Source of the DNA: Amycolatopsis orientalis DSM 43388
Lineage (GTDB): Bacteria; Actinomycetota; Actinomycetes; Mycobacteriales; Pseudonocardiaceae
DNA: 64,000 nucleotides
Direction: 5' to 3'
NCBI RefSeq assembly: GCF_000411975.1
Contig: NZ_ASXG01000158.1
Location: 92,746 to 156,745 of the forward strand
A model generated the notes under the pieces. That model was not told the DNA's origin and did no database searches. It was given only the letters and a program-made list of their open reading frames with translations. Positions 8,170-17,407 of this stretch are shown piece after piece. The position numbers and the translations under genes are program-made. Position 1 is the stretch's first letter. Every line of letters starts with the position of its first letter.

Positions 8170-8610
8170 CTACGGGGTTGACAGATAGCGTGGTATGGAA
8201 TACGAGCAGCCGAACACGTCGGCGGTCACCGGGGTCCCGATGCTCTTCACCACGGTGTTCACCCTGCTGTGGCTGGCCCCGGCGGGAACCAGCACCTCCC
8301 GGCGGCCGCTTTCCGCGCCGGACTTGTCGCGCACCCGGACGACGCACACGCCGGGCTTGCTGTCGTCGTCCCGGGTGACGTTGAGCGTGACCTGCATCGC
8401 GTCGTTCGGCAGCTCCTGGAAGCCGATGCGCTCCGCGTCGATCGGGGTCGTGCCGAGGTTGAGGTAGTAGACGAAGCCGACCGCGCCGCTCACGACCAGC
8501 GCGACGGCCACGAAAAGCCACCTCCGCCAGCGTTTCGACGGCTTGCCCTTGCCCGCGGCGCCGTACCGGTCCGCGGGCCGCGCCGGAACGGCGCCGCCCT
8601 CGGCGGTCAC
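8170..8610 (-). CDS. DUF4307 single-span membrane protein
   Basis: About 146 residues: a short basic cytoplasmic N-terminus (GKGKPSKRWRRW), one membrane helix (LFVAVALVVSGAVGFVYYLN) and an external beta-rich domain with two cysteines (PGVCVVRVRDKSG and VFGCSYSIP). This is the DUF4307 pattern, the homologue of Rv1081c, conserved beside mca and greA but without known function. The start is uncertain: the GTG at 8610 has GGGGAG only 3 bases away, while an in-frame TTG 15 bases upstream has GGAGG at ideal spacing. It is divergent from mca. Confidence 0.85.
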   Translation of the reverse strand: MTAEGGAVPARPADRYGAAGKGKPSKRWRRWLFVAVALVVSGAVGFVYYLNLGTTPIDAERIGFQELPNDAMQVTLNVTRDDDSKPGVCVVRVRDKSGAESGRREVLVPAGASHSRVNTVVKSIGTPVTADVFGCSYSIPRYLSTP

Positions 8611-8805
8611 GGTCTCCCCGCTCTGCAAATCCGGGCCTCCGGTCAAACTTGTCGTACCCCTGGGGACAATAGGCGGTGCGGCCGGTCCGGGGCACCACCC
8701 TGGTCGAGTATCCGCGACCCGTTCCGGCGGCGCGGAGCCGGGGCGGTTTACCGCGGCGCAACCGGGTGTCACGGAATAACAGGACAGGAAAGGGCCGTTC
8801 GGACC

Positions 8806-9720
8806 ATGGTGGGAGCCGACGAGCTGACAACAGAAGACCGCAAGCAGCGACTGCGCCTGATGGCGGTGCACGCCCATCCCGACGACGAGTCGAGCAAGGG
8901 CGCCGCCACGATGGCCAAATACGTCGCCGAGGGGCACGAGGTCATGGTCGTGACCTGCACCGGAGGCGAGGCCGGCAGCATTCTCAACCCGGCCATGGAC
9001 CGGCCGGACGTGCTCGCGAACATGGCCGAGATCCGCCGCGAAGAGATGGCGCGCGCGGCGAAGATCCTCGGCGTGAGCCACCGCTGGCTGGGCTTCATCG
9101 ACTCCGGGCTGCCCGAGGGCGACCCGCTTCCGCCGGTGCCGGAGGGCTCGTTCGCGGTGATCCCGCTCGAGGAGGCCACCGAGGCGCTGGTGCGCGTGAT
9201 CCGCGAGTTCCGCCCGCACGTCATCACCACCTACGACGAGAACGGCGGGTACCCGCACCCGGACCACATCCGCACGCACGAGGTGTCGATGGCGGCCTTC
9301 GACGCGGCGGGCGACCCGGACCGGTTCCCGGAGGCGGGCGAGCCGTGGCAGCCGCTCAAGCTGTACTACATGCACGGCTTCTCCAAGGCCCGGATGGTGG
9401 CGTTCGACACCGCGCTCAAGGAGGCCGGGCTGGAGTCGCCGTACGAGGAGTGGCTCAAGTCCTGGGACCCGGACCGCGCCGACATCATGGAGCGGGTGAC
9501 GACCCGGATCGAGTGCGGGGAATACTTCGAGGTGCGCGACGAGGCGCTGAAGGCGCACGCCACGCAGATCGATCCGACGAGCCGCTGGTTCGCCGTTCCG
9601 CTGGAGATCCAGCGCGAGGTGTGGCCCACTGAGGAGTACGAGCTGAACCGCTCCCTGGTGGACAGCACGCTGCCGGAGGACGATCTGTTCGCAGGCATCA
9701 AGGAGAAGGTGAGCCCATGA
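8806..9720 (+). CDS. mca: Mycothiol S-conjugate amidase
   Basis: A 304-residue LmbE/PIG-L family zinc amidase. It cleaves mycothiol S-conjugates into a mercapturic acid and GlcN-Ins for detoxification. The AHPDDE zinc motif is at residues ~22-27, with ESSKGAAT next. Further conserved blocks are the TCTGGEAG loop and YDENGGYPHPDHIRTHEV, which supplies the second His ligands and a catalytic Asp/His. Length and the conserved extension favour Mca over the shorter-tailed MshB. The ATG at 8806 has AGGAAAGG about 13 bases upstream. The stop overlaps the next start (ATGA). Confidence 0.95.
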   Translation: MVGADELTTEDRKQRLRLMAVHAHPDDESSKGAATMAKYVAEGHEVMVVTCTGGEAGSILNPAMDRPDVLANMAEIRREEMARAAKILGVSHRWLGFIDSGLPEGDPLPPVPEGSFAVIPLEEATEALVRVIREFRPHVITTYDENGGYPHPDHIRTHEVSMAAFDAAGDPDRFPEAGEPWQPLKLYYMHGFSKARMVAFDTALKEAGLESPYEEWLKSWDPDRADIMERVTTRIECGEYFEVRDEALKAHATQIDPTSRWFAVPLEIQREVWPTEEYELNRSLVDSTLPEDDLFAGIKEKVSP

Positions 9721-10070
9721 GTTTCGGTGTGCCGGCCGTCGAGGTCGTCCCGCTCACCGCGTCGGCGCTGGTCCTGGCCCAGCAGCCGGACAGCGGAGAC
9801 AACGGCGGCCAGGGCGAGGACTTCGGCAAGTCCTCGCCGGTCGGCCTGTTGGTGCTGATCCTGTTCCTGATCGCGGTCGTCTTCCTGGTCCGTTCGATGA
9901 GCAAGCACTTGAAGAAGGTGCCGCGGACGTTCGACGGGGAAGAGGCCGGTTCGGAGTCCGGTAGCGAGGCTGCTCCGGCCGAGGGCGAGCCCGCCGCCGA
10001 GGCAGGGCCGGAGGAAGCACCGGCCGCGGAGAAGAAACCGGACACGGCGGCGGCCAAGAAGAGCGACTGA
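9717..10070 (+). CDS. Small membrane protein coupled to mca
   Basis: A 117-residue protein with one strong membrane helix (PVGLLVLILFLIAVVFLVRSM), then a basic patch (SKHLKKVPRTF) and a long Glu/Ala/Pro-rich acidic tail. Its start overlaps the mca stop as ATGA, so translation is coupled. It corresponds in position and design to Rv1083. It might help localise or regulate Mca, but nothing in the sequence proves this. Confidence 0.85.
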   Translation: MSFGVPAVEVVPLTASALVLAQQPDSGDNGGQGEDFGKSSPVGLLVLILFLIAVVFLVRSMSKHLKKVPRTFDGEEAGSESGSEAAPAEGEPAAEAGPEEAPAAEKKPDTAAAKKSD

Positions 10071-10233
10071 GCCCCCGCGGAGAGGCTGAACGAGCCGCCG
10101 GCGCGCGCAGCCGGGACGAGTCGGCTACAGGCCGTGCTCGGGCGACCCGGCTGCGTACTTGGCGACCGTCGACCACCAGCTGCACTCGAACGTTTCGATC
10201 CGGAGACAGCGGCGAAGGTGCGCGGCGAGTTCG

Positions 10234-11781
10234 TCAGTGCCGTTCGGCCAGCTGCTCGTCGTAAAGGCTTTCCGGCGCCAGATGCTTGCCGGGGGACTCG
10301 ATCTCGCCGTTTCGATGGCCCGCTGGCGGCTTGTTTTGTGTTCCGGTGCACCCCAGGGCCCAGTTGTGCGCGGTAGGCGGATTTTCCACGAGATACGAGC
10401 CGACGCCGCAGTTCCAGAGCACCGAATTCGCCCCCGCCCAGCCTTGGCCGCTGCCCATCCACTGCCGGTCGGACAGCTGGAGATGCCCTGACGGCGGGCT
10501 CATCGTCAGGTCGTCGTAGAGGGTGCCGCTGGCCCAGCGCTGGTGCGGACCGGCGTCGAGGATCCGGGAACCGGTGTTGGTCGCGGTGCAGCGGCTGATC
10601 ACGTTGGGGCCGGGCACCCTCGCCTGCGTGATCCACGCGTGCACGTTGCTGCCGGTGACCACGCATTGCCGCACCAGGGTTTCCTGGCCGCTGATGGTGT
10701 AGGCGGCCGGCTGGTCGTGGATGTCCTGAGGCACGGATTCGTCGAGGGACGAGGTGTTCAGCAGGCTGATCCGGAGCGCGTTTTCTCCGGTCCCGAAAGC
10801 GGCTCCGAAATGATCCGCGACCACGTCGGCCACCCAGCTGTCCTCGGCGGCGTCCACGGTGACCAGCTGGGATTTGAAGAAACCGTCGTTGTGCCAGGCC
10901 GGATCCTGTTCGAACTCGGCGCCGTCCGCGGACAGGTGCGCGAGGCCGGAACCGCTGATGCGGCCGGGATACGAGTAGCGGGTGACGGTGGCGTGGGTGT
11001 ACTGGCTTTCCAGTGCGTTCGTCAGCGGCACGTCGAAGCGGACCGTTTTGCCGTTCACGGCGGTGATCGTCCGGTCGAACTGCAGGCCGGCGTTCGGCGT
11101 CCACTGCTTGCTCGGCGTGCCGTCCGGCCGCAGCGGGATCTGGTCCATGCCGATCGCGTGAATCCACGCTTGCTCCTGCGGACGCTGCACGATGACGTGG
11201 TCGCCGACGTGGAAGGACGAAGCATCGCTCACATCGAGCTGGTCGGCGCCGACCGGGACGTAGCCGCTGGTGACCGGGACCGCCGAACCGGACGGGGTGC
11301 GCGAGCCGCTGCCGGCGATCGTGACCAGCGTGTGCAGCTTTCCGGTCGCGACCAGTCTGGTCCCGTGCGCCGCGCTGCCCGCGCCGCGCAGTTCGACGTT
11401 GCTGGCGCTGATCCGCAGCGTGCCTTCGAGCCGGTAGTCGCCGGCCGCCAGTTGCACCGCACCGGGTTTGCCGCTGTGCGCGACCTGGTCGATGGCCTGC
11501 TGGATGCGCGCGGTGTCGTCGCCGGACGGCTGCGGCGTGACGGTCGCCGCGACTGGCAGTTCAGGCGGCGGAGCATCGCCGTTGCGGTAGCCGACGCGGG
11601 AGAAATCGGGGACCCGGTTGCCCTGTGCGTCGGTGCCGTAGGAGAGGCGGCCGTTGGCGAAGGTGATCCAGTTCGGTCCCGCGGACGCCGCATGGACACT
11701 GCAACCGGACAAACCCAGACATCCGATGAATGCGAACGCGAGAATAGATTTCCGAGAACGCGGACCGACAGATCGCCTCAT
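10234..11781 (-). CDS. Secreted right-handed beta-helix lipoprotein (pectate lyase-like fold)
   Basis: A 515-residue protein. A lipoprotein signal (basic MRRSVGPRSRKS, hydrophobic core, LSGC lipobox with Cys27) anchors it outside. The GDDTARIQQAIDQVAHSGKP, VQLAAGDYRLEGTLRI and SNVELRGAG segments are the classic opening of pectate-lyase-3/polygalacturonase-type beta-helices, followed by many short strand repeats. It probably binds or cleaves a polysaccharide; the substrate and catalytic residues were not identified. The ATG at 11781 is the start that gives the signal peptide, though its ribosome site is weak. The gene is monocistronic, divergent from the DUF255 gene and absent from the mycobacterial order, so it looks like an accessory insertion. 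Confidence 0.8.
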   Translation of the reverse strand: MRRSVGPRSRKSILAFAFIGCLGLSGCSVHAASAGPNWITFANGRLSYGTDAQGNRVPDFSRVGYRNGDAPPPELPVAATVTPQPSGDDTARIQQAIDQVAHSGKPGAVQLAAGDYRLEGTLRISASNVELRGAGSAAHGTRLVATGKLHTLVTIAGSGSRTPSGSAVPVTSGYVPVGADQLDVSDASSFHVGDHVIVQRPQEQAWIHAIGMDQIPLRPDGTPSKQWTPNAGLQFDRTITAVNGKTVRFDVPLTNALESQYTHATVTRYSYPGRISGSGLAHLSADGAEFEQDPAWHNDGFFKSQLVTVDAAEDSWVADVVADHFGAAFGTGENALRISLLNTSSLDESVPQDIHDQPAAYTISGQETLVRQCVVTGSNVHAWITQARVPGPNVISRCTATNTGSRILDAGPHQRWASGTLYDDLTMSPPSGHLQLSDRQWMGSGQGWAGANSVLWNCGVGSYLVENPPTAHNWALGCTGTQNKPPAGHRNGEIESPGKHLAPESLYDEQLAERH

Positions 11782-11959
11782 GGAGGCGGACTTTAGCGAT
11801 CTTCTCACCGCGCAGCCAAGGTCAATGGTCGGATTTCTCAGTGTTCCCTCAGCGGATCGGCACGAGCCTGTTCCGGGCAAGGCTGCTCGTGGTCTGCCGT
11901 TGCGTCGCTTCCCCGGCCGTCTTCGGTGCCTGCTGCCGGAATGAGGCACACTCGGCACC

Positions 11960-13951
11960 ATGTCGAACCGCCTCGCCGAAGCGACTTCCCCATACCTCCT
12001 GCAGCACGCCGGCAACCCGGTCGATTGGTGGGAGTGGGGTCCGGAAGCGCTGGCTGAGGCGCGCCGGCGCGGGGTGCCGATTCTGTTGTCCGTCGGGTAC
12101 GCCGCCTGCCACTGGTGTCACGTCATGGCGCACGAGTCCTTCGAGCACGAAGGCACCGCGGCCCTGATGAACGCGCATTTCGTCAACATCAAGGTCGACC
12201 GCGAGGAGCGGCCGGACATCGACGCCGTCTACATGGCCGCCACGCAGGCGATGACCGGTCAGGGCGGCTGGCCGATGACCTGCTTCCTCACGCCCGAGGG
12301 CGAGCCATTCCATTGCGGCACTTACTATCCGCCCGCGCCGCGTCCGGGGATTCCGTCGTTCACGCAACTGCTGGTGGCGGTGGCGGAGGCGTGGGAGGAG
12401 CGGCCGGACGATCTGCGCGAGGGCGCGAAACAGATCGTCGGGCATCTCGCCGAGCAGAGCGGTCCGCTGAAGGAAGCGGCCGTGGACGCCGACGCTTTGG
12501 CGGAAGCGGTGACGAAACTCGCGCACGAAGCGGACCCGGTGCACGGCGGTTTCGGTGGTGCGCCGAAGTTTCCGCCCTCCATGGTGCTGGAATTCCTGAT
12601 GCGCCACCACGAGCGCACGGGTTCGGCGCGGGCGCGCGATCTCGCCGAGTCCGCGGCGGACGCGATGGCTCGCGGCGGCATTCACGACCAGCTGGGCGGC
12701 GGGTTCGCGCGCTACTCCGTGGACGCGGAGTGGATCGTTCCCCACTTCGAGAAAATGTTGTATGACAACGCGTTGCTGCTTCGAGTGTACGCGCATCTCG
12801 CCCGTCGCGGCTCGGCCTCGGCGCGCCGGGTAGCGGAAGGGGTTGTCCGGTTCCTCGAGCGTGATCTGCTTACGCCGCAAGGAGGTTTCGCGGCGTCGCT
12901 CGACGCGGACACCGAAGGCGTCGAGGGATTGACGTACGTGTGGACTCCCGCGCAGCTCAACGAGGTGCTCGGCGAGGATGGTCCGTGGGCGGCAGAGCTG
13001 TTCAGCGTCACCGAAGAGGGCACATTCGAAGAAGGCGCATCTACCCTTCAGCTGCGGTCGGACCCCGACGACTTCGACCGGTTCGAGCGGGTCCGGCGGA
13101 CGTTGCTCGAAGCGCGGGCGGAGCGTCCGCAACCCGGGCGGGACGACAAGGTGGTCGCGGCCTGGAACGGTCTGGCGATTTCCGCGCTGGCCGAAGCGGG
13201 CGTCGCGCTGGAGCGTCCACAGTGGATCGAACTCGCGCGTGGCGCGGCGTCCCTGCTGCTGGAACTGCACATCGTGGACGGACGGCTTCGGCGCAGCTCG
13301 CGCGACGGCGCGGTCGGGGCGCCAGCCGGCGTGCTAGAGGACTACGCCTGTCTCGCTGACGGCTTGCTCGCCCTCCATCAGGCGACCGGCGAACCTCGCT
13401 GGCTCACCGAAGCGACCCGGCTGCTCGACGTCGCCCTGACGCATTTCGCGTCGGAATCCGCTCCCGGCGCGTACCACGACACCGCCGACGACGCCGAGGT
13501 GCTGGTGCAGCGCCCGTCCGATCCGACCGACAACGCGAGTCCGTCCGGTGCCTCGGCGCTGGCTGGGGCGCTGCTCACCGCGTCCGCGCTAGCCGGACCT
13601 GACCAGGCGGCGCGTTACCGCGACGCTGCTGAGCTCGCGTTGCGTCGCGTCGGCCTGCTCGCCTCGCGAGTGCCGCGGTTCGCCGGGCACTGGCTGTCGG
13701 TGGCGGAGGCGGCGCAGTCCGGGCCGGTGCAGGTCGCGGTCGTCGGCGCGGACCGAGCGGAGCTGGTCACCGCCGCCGCACAGCACATCCACGGCGGCGG
13801 CATCGTCCTCGGCGGCGAACCGGACGCGCCCGGGGTCCCGCTGCTGGCCGACCGCCCGCTGGTCGACGGCGAGGCGGCGGCGTACGTCTGTCGCGGGTAC
13901 GTCTGCGAGCGTCCGGTGACCGCGGCGGACCAGCTCATCGCCCAGCTCTGA
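11960..13951 (+). CDS. DUF255 thioredoxin-domain / glycan-epimerase-fold protein (YyaL family)
   Basis: A 663-residue protein. The N-terminal ~170 residues are a thioredoxin-like DUF255 domain: SPYLLQHAGNPVDWW, then YAACHWCHVM with the CxxC at Cys50 and Cys53, then DREERPDIDAVYM. The rest is an alpha/alpha-barrel of the N-acylglucosamine epimerase/six-hairpin type (GGFGGAPKFPP, HDQLGGGFARYSVD, FEKMLYDNALL, DDKVVAAWNGL). The family (YyaL, human SPATA20) is very conserved, but its reaction is not established. It is the homologue of Rv1084 in the same neighbourhood. Confidence 0.92.
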   Translation: MSNRLAEATSPYLLQHAGNPVDWWEWGPEALAEARRRGVPILLSVGYAACHWCHVMAHESFEHEGTAALMNAHFVNIKVDREERPDIDAVYMAATQAMTGQGGWPMTCFLTPEGEPFHCGTYYPPAPRPGIPSFTQLLVAVAEAWEERPDDLREGAKQIVGHLAEQSGPLKEAAVDADALAEAVTKLAHEADPVHGGFGGAPKFPPSMVLEFLMRHHERTGSARARDLAESAADAMARGGIHDQLGGGFARYSVDAEWIVPHFEKMLYDNALLLRVYAHLARRGSASARRVAEGVVRFLERDLLTPQGGFAASLDADTEGVEGLTYVWTPAQLNEVLGEDGPWAAELFSVTEEGTFEEGASTLQLRSDPDDFDRFERVRRTLLEARAERPQPGRDDKVVAAWNGLAISALAEAGVALERPQWIELARGAASLLLELHIVDGRLRRSSRDGAVGAPAGVLEDYACLADGLLALHQATGEPRWLTEATRLLDVALTHFASESAPGAYHDTADDAEVLVQRPSDPTDNASPSGASALAGALLTASALAGPDQAARYRDAAELALRRVGLLASRVPRFAGHWLSVAEAAQSGPVQVAVVGADRAELVTAAAQHIHGGGIVLGGEPDAPGVPLLADRPLVDGEAAAYVCRGYVCERPVTAADQLIAQL

Positions 13952-14015
13952 CGAATTCCGCCCCTGGTGAACGCACTACCTGCTTCGATGGAATCAGCGT
14001 AGCGTCAGTAGTGAC

Positions 14016-14030
14016 GTAATCATGTAATCA
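14016..14030 (+). promoter_or_regulatory. Tandem GTAATCA operator candidate
   Basis: Two exact GTAATCA heptamers 8 bases apart (14016-14022 and 14024-14030), preceded by TGAC. They are AT-rich against the local base composition and lie directly before the RHH-like gene. Tandem short sites at this spacing suit ribbon-helix-helix dimers, so autoregulation is a reasonable inference. Confidence 0.45.
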
Positions 14031-14045
14031 AGGATGGTGGACGTC

Positions 14046-14600
14046 ATGGGGCGAGGCTGGAAAGGCCGGGGCTGGCAGCAGGCCGAGGCGCCGTCTGCGG
14101 ACGACGCGGCGGCGTGGTTCGGCGGACGGCTCCCGGACGGCTGGTTCACCGGCGACCCGGAGATCACTGTGGACCGGGAAGAGATCCTGATCGTCGGCGA
14201 GCTTCCCGCGCTGACCGGCGAGTACGCCGACGACGCGGCCCGCGCGGCCGCGGAGGACGGGCGGATCAGCCGGTTCCGCGAGGAAACCCGCGACGAGCGG
14301 ATCGAAATCGCCCGGCAGGCAGAACACCGCTACCAGCGCAAGGTGGCGTGGGGCGCGAAACTGGGCGGCACGACGGCGCACTTCACGACGCTGTCGGTGC
14401 CGGTGATGACCCGGCTGCGGCAGCCCGAACGGCTGGTCCTCGACACGCTCGTGGACGCCGGCGTCGCGCGGTCGCGGTCGGAGGCGCTGGCCTGGGCGGT
14501 GCGGCTCGTCGGCGAGCACGCGGACGCTTGGCTGACCGAACTGCGCGAGGCGATGACAAAGGTCGACGACCTGCGGTCGAAGGGGCCCGATTTGGGCTGA
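14046..14600 (+). CDS. Uncharacterised protein with C-terminal ribbon-helix-helix-like segment
   Basis: About 184 residues. The N-terminus is GRGWKGRGW (Trp/Gly/Arg-rich) followed by an acidic, soluble middle. The region from ~120 on (TTLSVPVMTRLRQPERLVLDTLVDAGVARSRSEALAWAVRLVG, in two stretches) reads like a ribbon-helix-helix fold: a strand, a helix, then SRSEALAWAVR, the usual second helix of such repressors. I infer a small DNA-binding regulator. The ATG at 14046 has GGTGG 5 bases upstream; the ATG at 14034 is also possible. The tandem operator candidate lies immediately upstream. Confidence 0.65.
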   Translation: MGRGWKGRGWQQAEAPSADDAAAWFGGRLPDGWFTGDPEITVDREEILIVGELPALTGEYADDAARAAAEDGRISRFREETRDERIEIARQAEHRYQRKVAWGAKLGGTTAHFTTLSVPVMTRLRQPERLVLDTLVDAGVARSRSEALAWAVRLVGEHADAWLTELREAMTKVDDLRSKGPDLG

Positions 14601-14658
14601 GCTGCGGGACTTCCTCCGCTGCGGCAGGCTGGAGGCAGCCTGCTGTATCGGAGGAACC

Positions 14659-16554
14659 GTGGACGTCCCTGCTGTGCCCGAAAAAGTAGACCCGGACGCG
14701 TTGACCGCAGTCCTCGACGGACGCTGGGCCGCGTTGAAGCGAGACGTGCGCGCGCAGATGAGTGCGGAGAAGTTCCGGGACACGATCGGTCTCGACGTCG
14801 AGGCGCACCGCGTCCAAGTGCTGGACCAGCTGCGGAAACTCGCCGAAACCGATCGTCCCGCGCTCGGTTTCGACGCCGCGTACGGCGGGCTGAGCGACGT
14901 CGGCGGCTCGGTGATGTCGTTCGAGATGCTCGGCTACGGCGACCTGTCGCTGATGGTCAAGGCCGGGGTCCAGTGGGGCTTGTTCGGCGGCGCGGTGCAG
15001 CTCCTCGGCACCTCGGCGCACCACGAGAAGTACTTGCGCCGCATCATGAATCTGGACCTGCTCGGCTGCTTCGCGATGACCGAGCACGGTCACGGCTCCG
15101 ACGTCCAGCACCTGCGCACCACCGCGACGTACGACCCGGCCGCGCGCGAGTTCGTCGTGCACAGTCCAGATCCGAGTGCCACGAAGGAATACATCGGCAA
15201 CGCCGCCCGCGACGGGCAACTCGCGGTCGTCTTCGCGCAGCTGATCACCGGCGGCGAATCCCGTGGCGTACACGCGTTCCTGGTCCCGATCCGCGACGAT
15301 TCGGGCGCTCCGGCCCCCGGCGTCACCATCGCGGACTGCGGCCTCAAAGCCGGTCTGAACGGCGTCGACAACGGACGGTTGACCTTCGATCAGGTACGGG
15401 TGCCAAGGGAAGCGCTGCTGAACCGCTTCGGCGACGTAGCCGAGGACGGTACCTACTCGAGCCCGATCGGGAGCGATGGCCGCCGCTTCTTCACGATGCT
15501 GGGTACGCTCATCCGCGGCCGCGTGAGTGTCGGCGGCAGTGCCGGGTCTGCCACGCAACGAGCCCTGACGCTGGCCATCCGCTACGGCGACCAGCGGCGG
15601 CAGTTCCAACGCCCGGAAGGCGACGAGGTCGTCATTCTCGATTACCTGGGACACCAACGAAAACTGCTCCCGGCTTTGGCGAAGACCTACGCCCTGCACT
15701 TCGCGCAGGAGGAGCTGGTCGCCGCCCTGCACGATATCGCCCCCGACGCGCCGGAAGAAGAACAACGCGAACTCGAATCCCGCGCCGCCGGCCTGAAGGC
15801 CCTGAACACCTGGCACGCCACCGCCGCGATCCAGACGGCCCGCGAAGCCTGCGGCGGCAGCGGATATCTGTCGGAAAACCTGCTGGCCGGTCTGAAGGCG
15901 GACACCGACGTCTTCACCACCTTCGAGGGCGACAACACGGTGCTGTTGCAGCTAGTCGCGAAGGGCTTGCTGACGCAGTACAAGGAGCACTTCGAAGACC
16001 TGAGCCCGCTGGCGACCGCACGGTTTGTCGCCGAGCAGCTGGTGGACACCGTCATGGAACGTTCGGCCGCGCGCAAATTCCTGGAACGCCTTACCGAGTC
16101 TGACGACGCTTCGGTGCTTTTCGATCGCGAGTGGCAACAGCGTCTCTTCGAGGACCGTGAAGAGCATGTGTTGAGCGGGGTGGCCAACCGGCTCCGCGGT
16201 GCTGCTTCGGATCCCTTCGGGGTCTTCAACTCCGTACAGGACCATGTGCTGCTTGCGGGCCGCGTACACGTGGACCGTCTGATTCTCGACGCCTTCGCGC
16301 GCGCCGTCGCCAGCTGCAGCGACCCGGACGCCGCAGCGCTGCTGGACCGCGTGTGCGACCTGTACGCGCTGTCGACAATCGAAGCGGACCGCGCGTGGTT
16401 CCTTGAGCACGGCCGGATCTCAGCAAACCGCTCCAAAGCGGTGACCGCGGCGGTTAACGCACTGTGCGGGGCGTTGCGCCCACACGCGCGGACGTTGGTG
16501 GATGGGTTCGCGGTTCCGGAGCAGTTCCTGTCGGCCCCGATGCTGAACGGCTGA
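14659..16554 (+). CDS. Acyl-CoA oxidase/dehydrogenase family flavoprotein
   Basis: A 631-residue protein, longer than ordinary acyl-CoA dehydrogenases (~390) and close to acyl-CoA oxidases. The middle domain has CFAMTEHGHGSDVQHLRTTA, the flavin-binding strand region. The C-terminal helical part has REACGGSGYLSENLLAGLKAD and TTFEGDNTVL, where the Glu fits the catalytic base of the oxidase branch. It should oxidise an acyl-CoA to the 2-enoyl-CoA using FAD; the chain length is unknown. The GTG at 14659 follows GGAGG. It stands alone and is terminated by a shared hairpin. Confidence 0.88.
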   Translation: MDVPAVPEKVDPDALTAVLDGRWAALKRDVRAQMSAEKFRDTIGLDVEAHRVQVLDQLRKLAETDRPALGFDAAYGGLSDVGGSVMSFEMLGYGDLSLMVKAGVQWGLFGGAVQLLGTSAHHEKYLRRIMNLDLLGCFAMTEHGHGSDVQHLRTTATYDPAAREFVVHSPDPSATKEYIGNAARDGQLAVVFAQLITGGESRGVHAFLVPIRDDSGAPAPGVTIADCGLKAGLNGVDNGRLTFDQVRVPREALLNRFGDVAEDGTYSSPIGSDGRRFFTMLGTLIRGRVSVGGSAGSATQRALTLAIRYGDQRRQFQRPEGDEVVILDYLGHQRKLLPALAKTYALHFAQEELVAALHDIAPDAPEEEQRELESRAAGLKALNTWHATAAIQTAREACGGSGYLSENLLAGLKADTDVFTTFEGDNTVLLQLVAKGLLTQYKEHFEDLSPLATARFVAEQLVDTVMERSAARKFLERLTESDDASVLFDREWQQRLFEDREEHVLSGVANRLRGAASDPFGVFNSVQDHVLLAGRVHVDRLILDAFARAVASCSDPDAAALLDRVCDLYALSTIEADRAWFLEHGRISANRSKAVTAAVNALCGALRPHARTLVDGFAVPEQFLSAPMLNG

Positions 16555-16585
16555 TCTTGAAGCTGGCGAAGGATTTCGGAGACGA

Positions 16586-16619
16586 CTCAGGCCGTCTCCA
16601 AGCAGCGTGACGGCCTGAG
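16586..16619. terminator. Bidirectional terminator between acyl-CoA oxidase and TrhA genes
   Basis: A perfect 11-base inverted repeat (16586-16596 with 16609-16619) with a 12-base loop, in the 91 bases between two convergent stops. Confidence 0.65.
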
Positions 16620-16645
16620 AAAGATCCACAAGGGTAAACCCCCAG

Positions 16646-17320
16646 CTAGGCGTACATCGCCAACCAGATCGCGATGTAATGCGAAACCGCCGCCAAGACC
16701 GTGCACGCGTGGAAGAACTCGTGGTACCCGAACGTCTCCGGCCAATGGTTCGGCCACTTCACCGCGTAAAAAACCGCTCCAACGGTATAAAACAGCCCGC
16801 CCACGCACAGCAGCACCAAAGCCGCTACTCCGGCATGGCTCAGCAGTTCCGGCAGAACGAACACCGCGACCCATCCGAGGGCGATGTAGATCGGCACGCC
16901 CAGCCAGCGCGGGGCATGCGGCCACAGCATCTTCATCGCCACCCCGAGGATCGCGCCGCCCCAGACGATGCCCAGGACGATGTATCCCGTTGGTTTCGAC
17001 ATGGCCAGCAGGGTGAACGGCGTGTAGGTGCCGGCGATGAAGAGGAAGATCATCGAGTGGTCGGCGCGCTTCATCCACTTGTACGCGCGCGGGCTCCACA
17101 GCCTGCGGTGATACAGCGCGCTCACGCCGAACACGCCCAGCACGGTGAGGCCGTACACGGACGTCGCCAGCGCGGCGACCGGGGAGACTGTCGACGCGGC
17201 GAGGCTGATCAGCGTGGCGGCCGCGGCGACCGCGCCGAAGAACGACCAGAAGTGGATGTGGCCGCGAAGCCGGGGGCGGGTGTCCTCGGGGGCGGGTGGG
17301 GGTTCGATCGTCACGCTCAC
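16646..17320 (-). CDS. trhA: TrhA/hemolysin III family membrane protein
   Basis: A 224-residue protein with seven predicted membrane helices. It has the hallmarks of the hemolysin III/progestin-adipoQ receptor superfamily: SALYHRR near the end of helix 2, the Asp in KWMKRADHSMIFLFIAGTY, and HEFFHACT near the C-terminus, which together form a likely metal site. Bacterial TrhA proteins have been linked to membrane energetics and lipid homeostasis rather than hemolysis. The GTG at 17320 begins VSVTIEPPPA. It is divergent from the isoprenyl transferase gene by ~90 bases and matches Rv1085c in the same arrangement. Confidence 0.9.
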   Translation of the reverse strand: MSVTIEPPPAPEDTRPRLRGHIHFWSFFGAVAAAATLISLAASTVSPVAALATSVYGLTVLGVFGVSALYHRRLWSPRAYKWMKRADHSMIFLFIAGTYTPFTLLAMSKPTGYIVLGIVWGGAILGVAMKMLWPHAPRWLGVPIYIALGWVAVFVLPELLSHAGVAALVLLCVGGLFYTVGAVFYAVKWPNHWPETFGYHEFFHACTVLAAVSHYIAIWLAMYA

Positions 17321-17407
17321 CGACCCAAGGTTACGGGACCGTAGGTTTTTCGCCAGCCCCCGTGGCGCGTCACACCCTTGCACTAGGGGTGCGTACGCTC
17401 GGGCGAC

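Noticed and set aside
10126..10236. Minus-strand frame with good codon bias after the beta-helix stop, reading ELAAHLRRCLRIETFECSWW
   Set aside because: It has no start codon of its own and no recognised similarity. The beta-helix protein ends naturally at 10234. It may be a gene remnant, but this is unproven.
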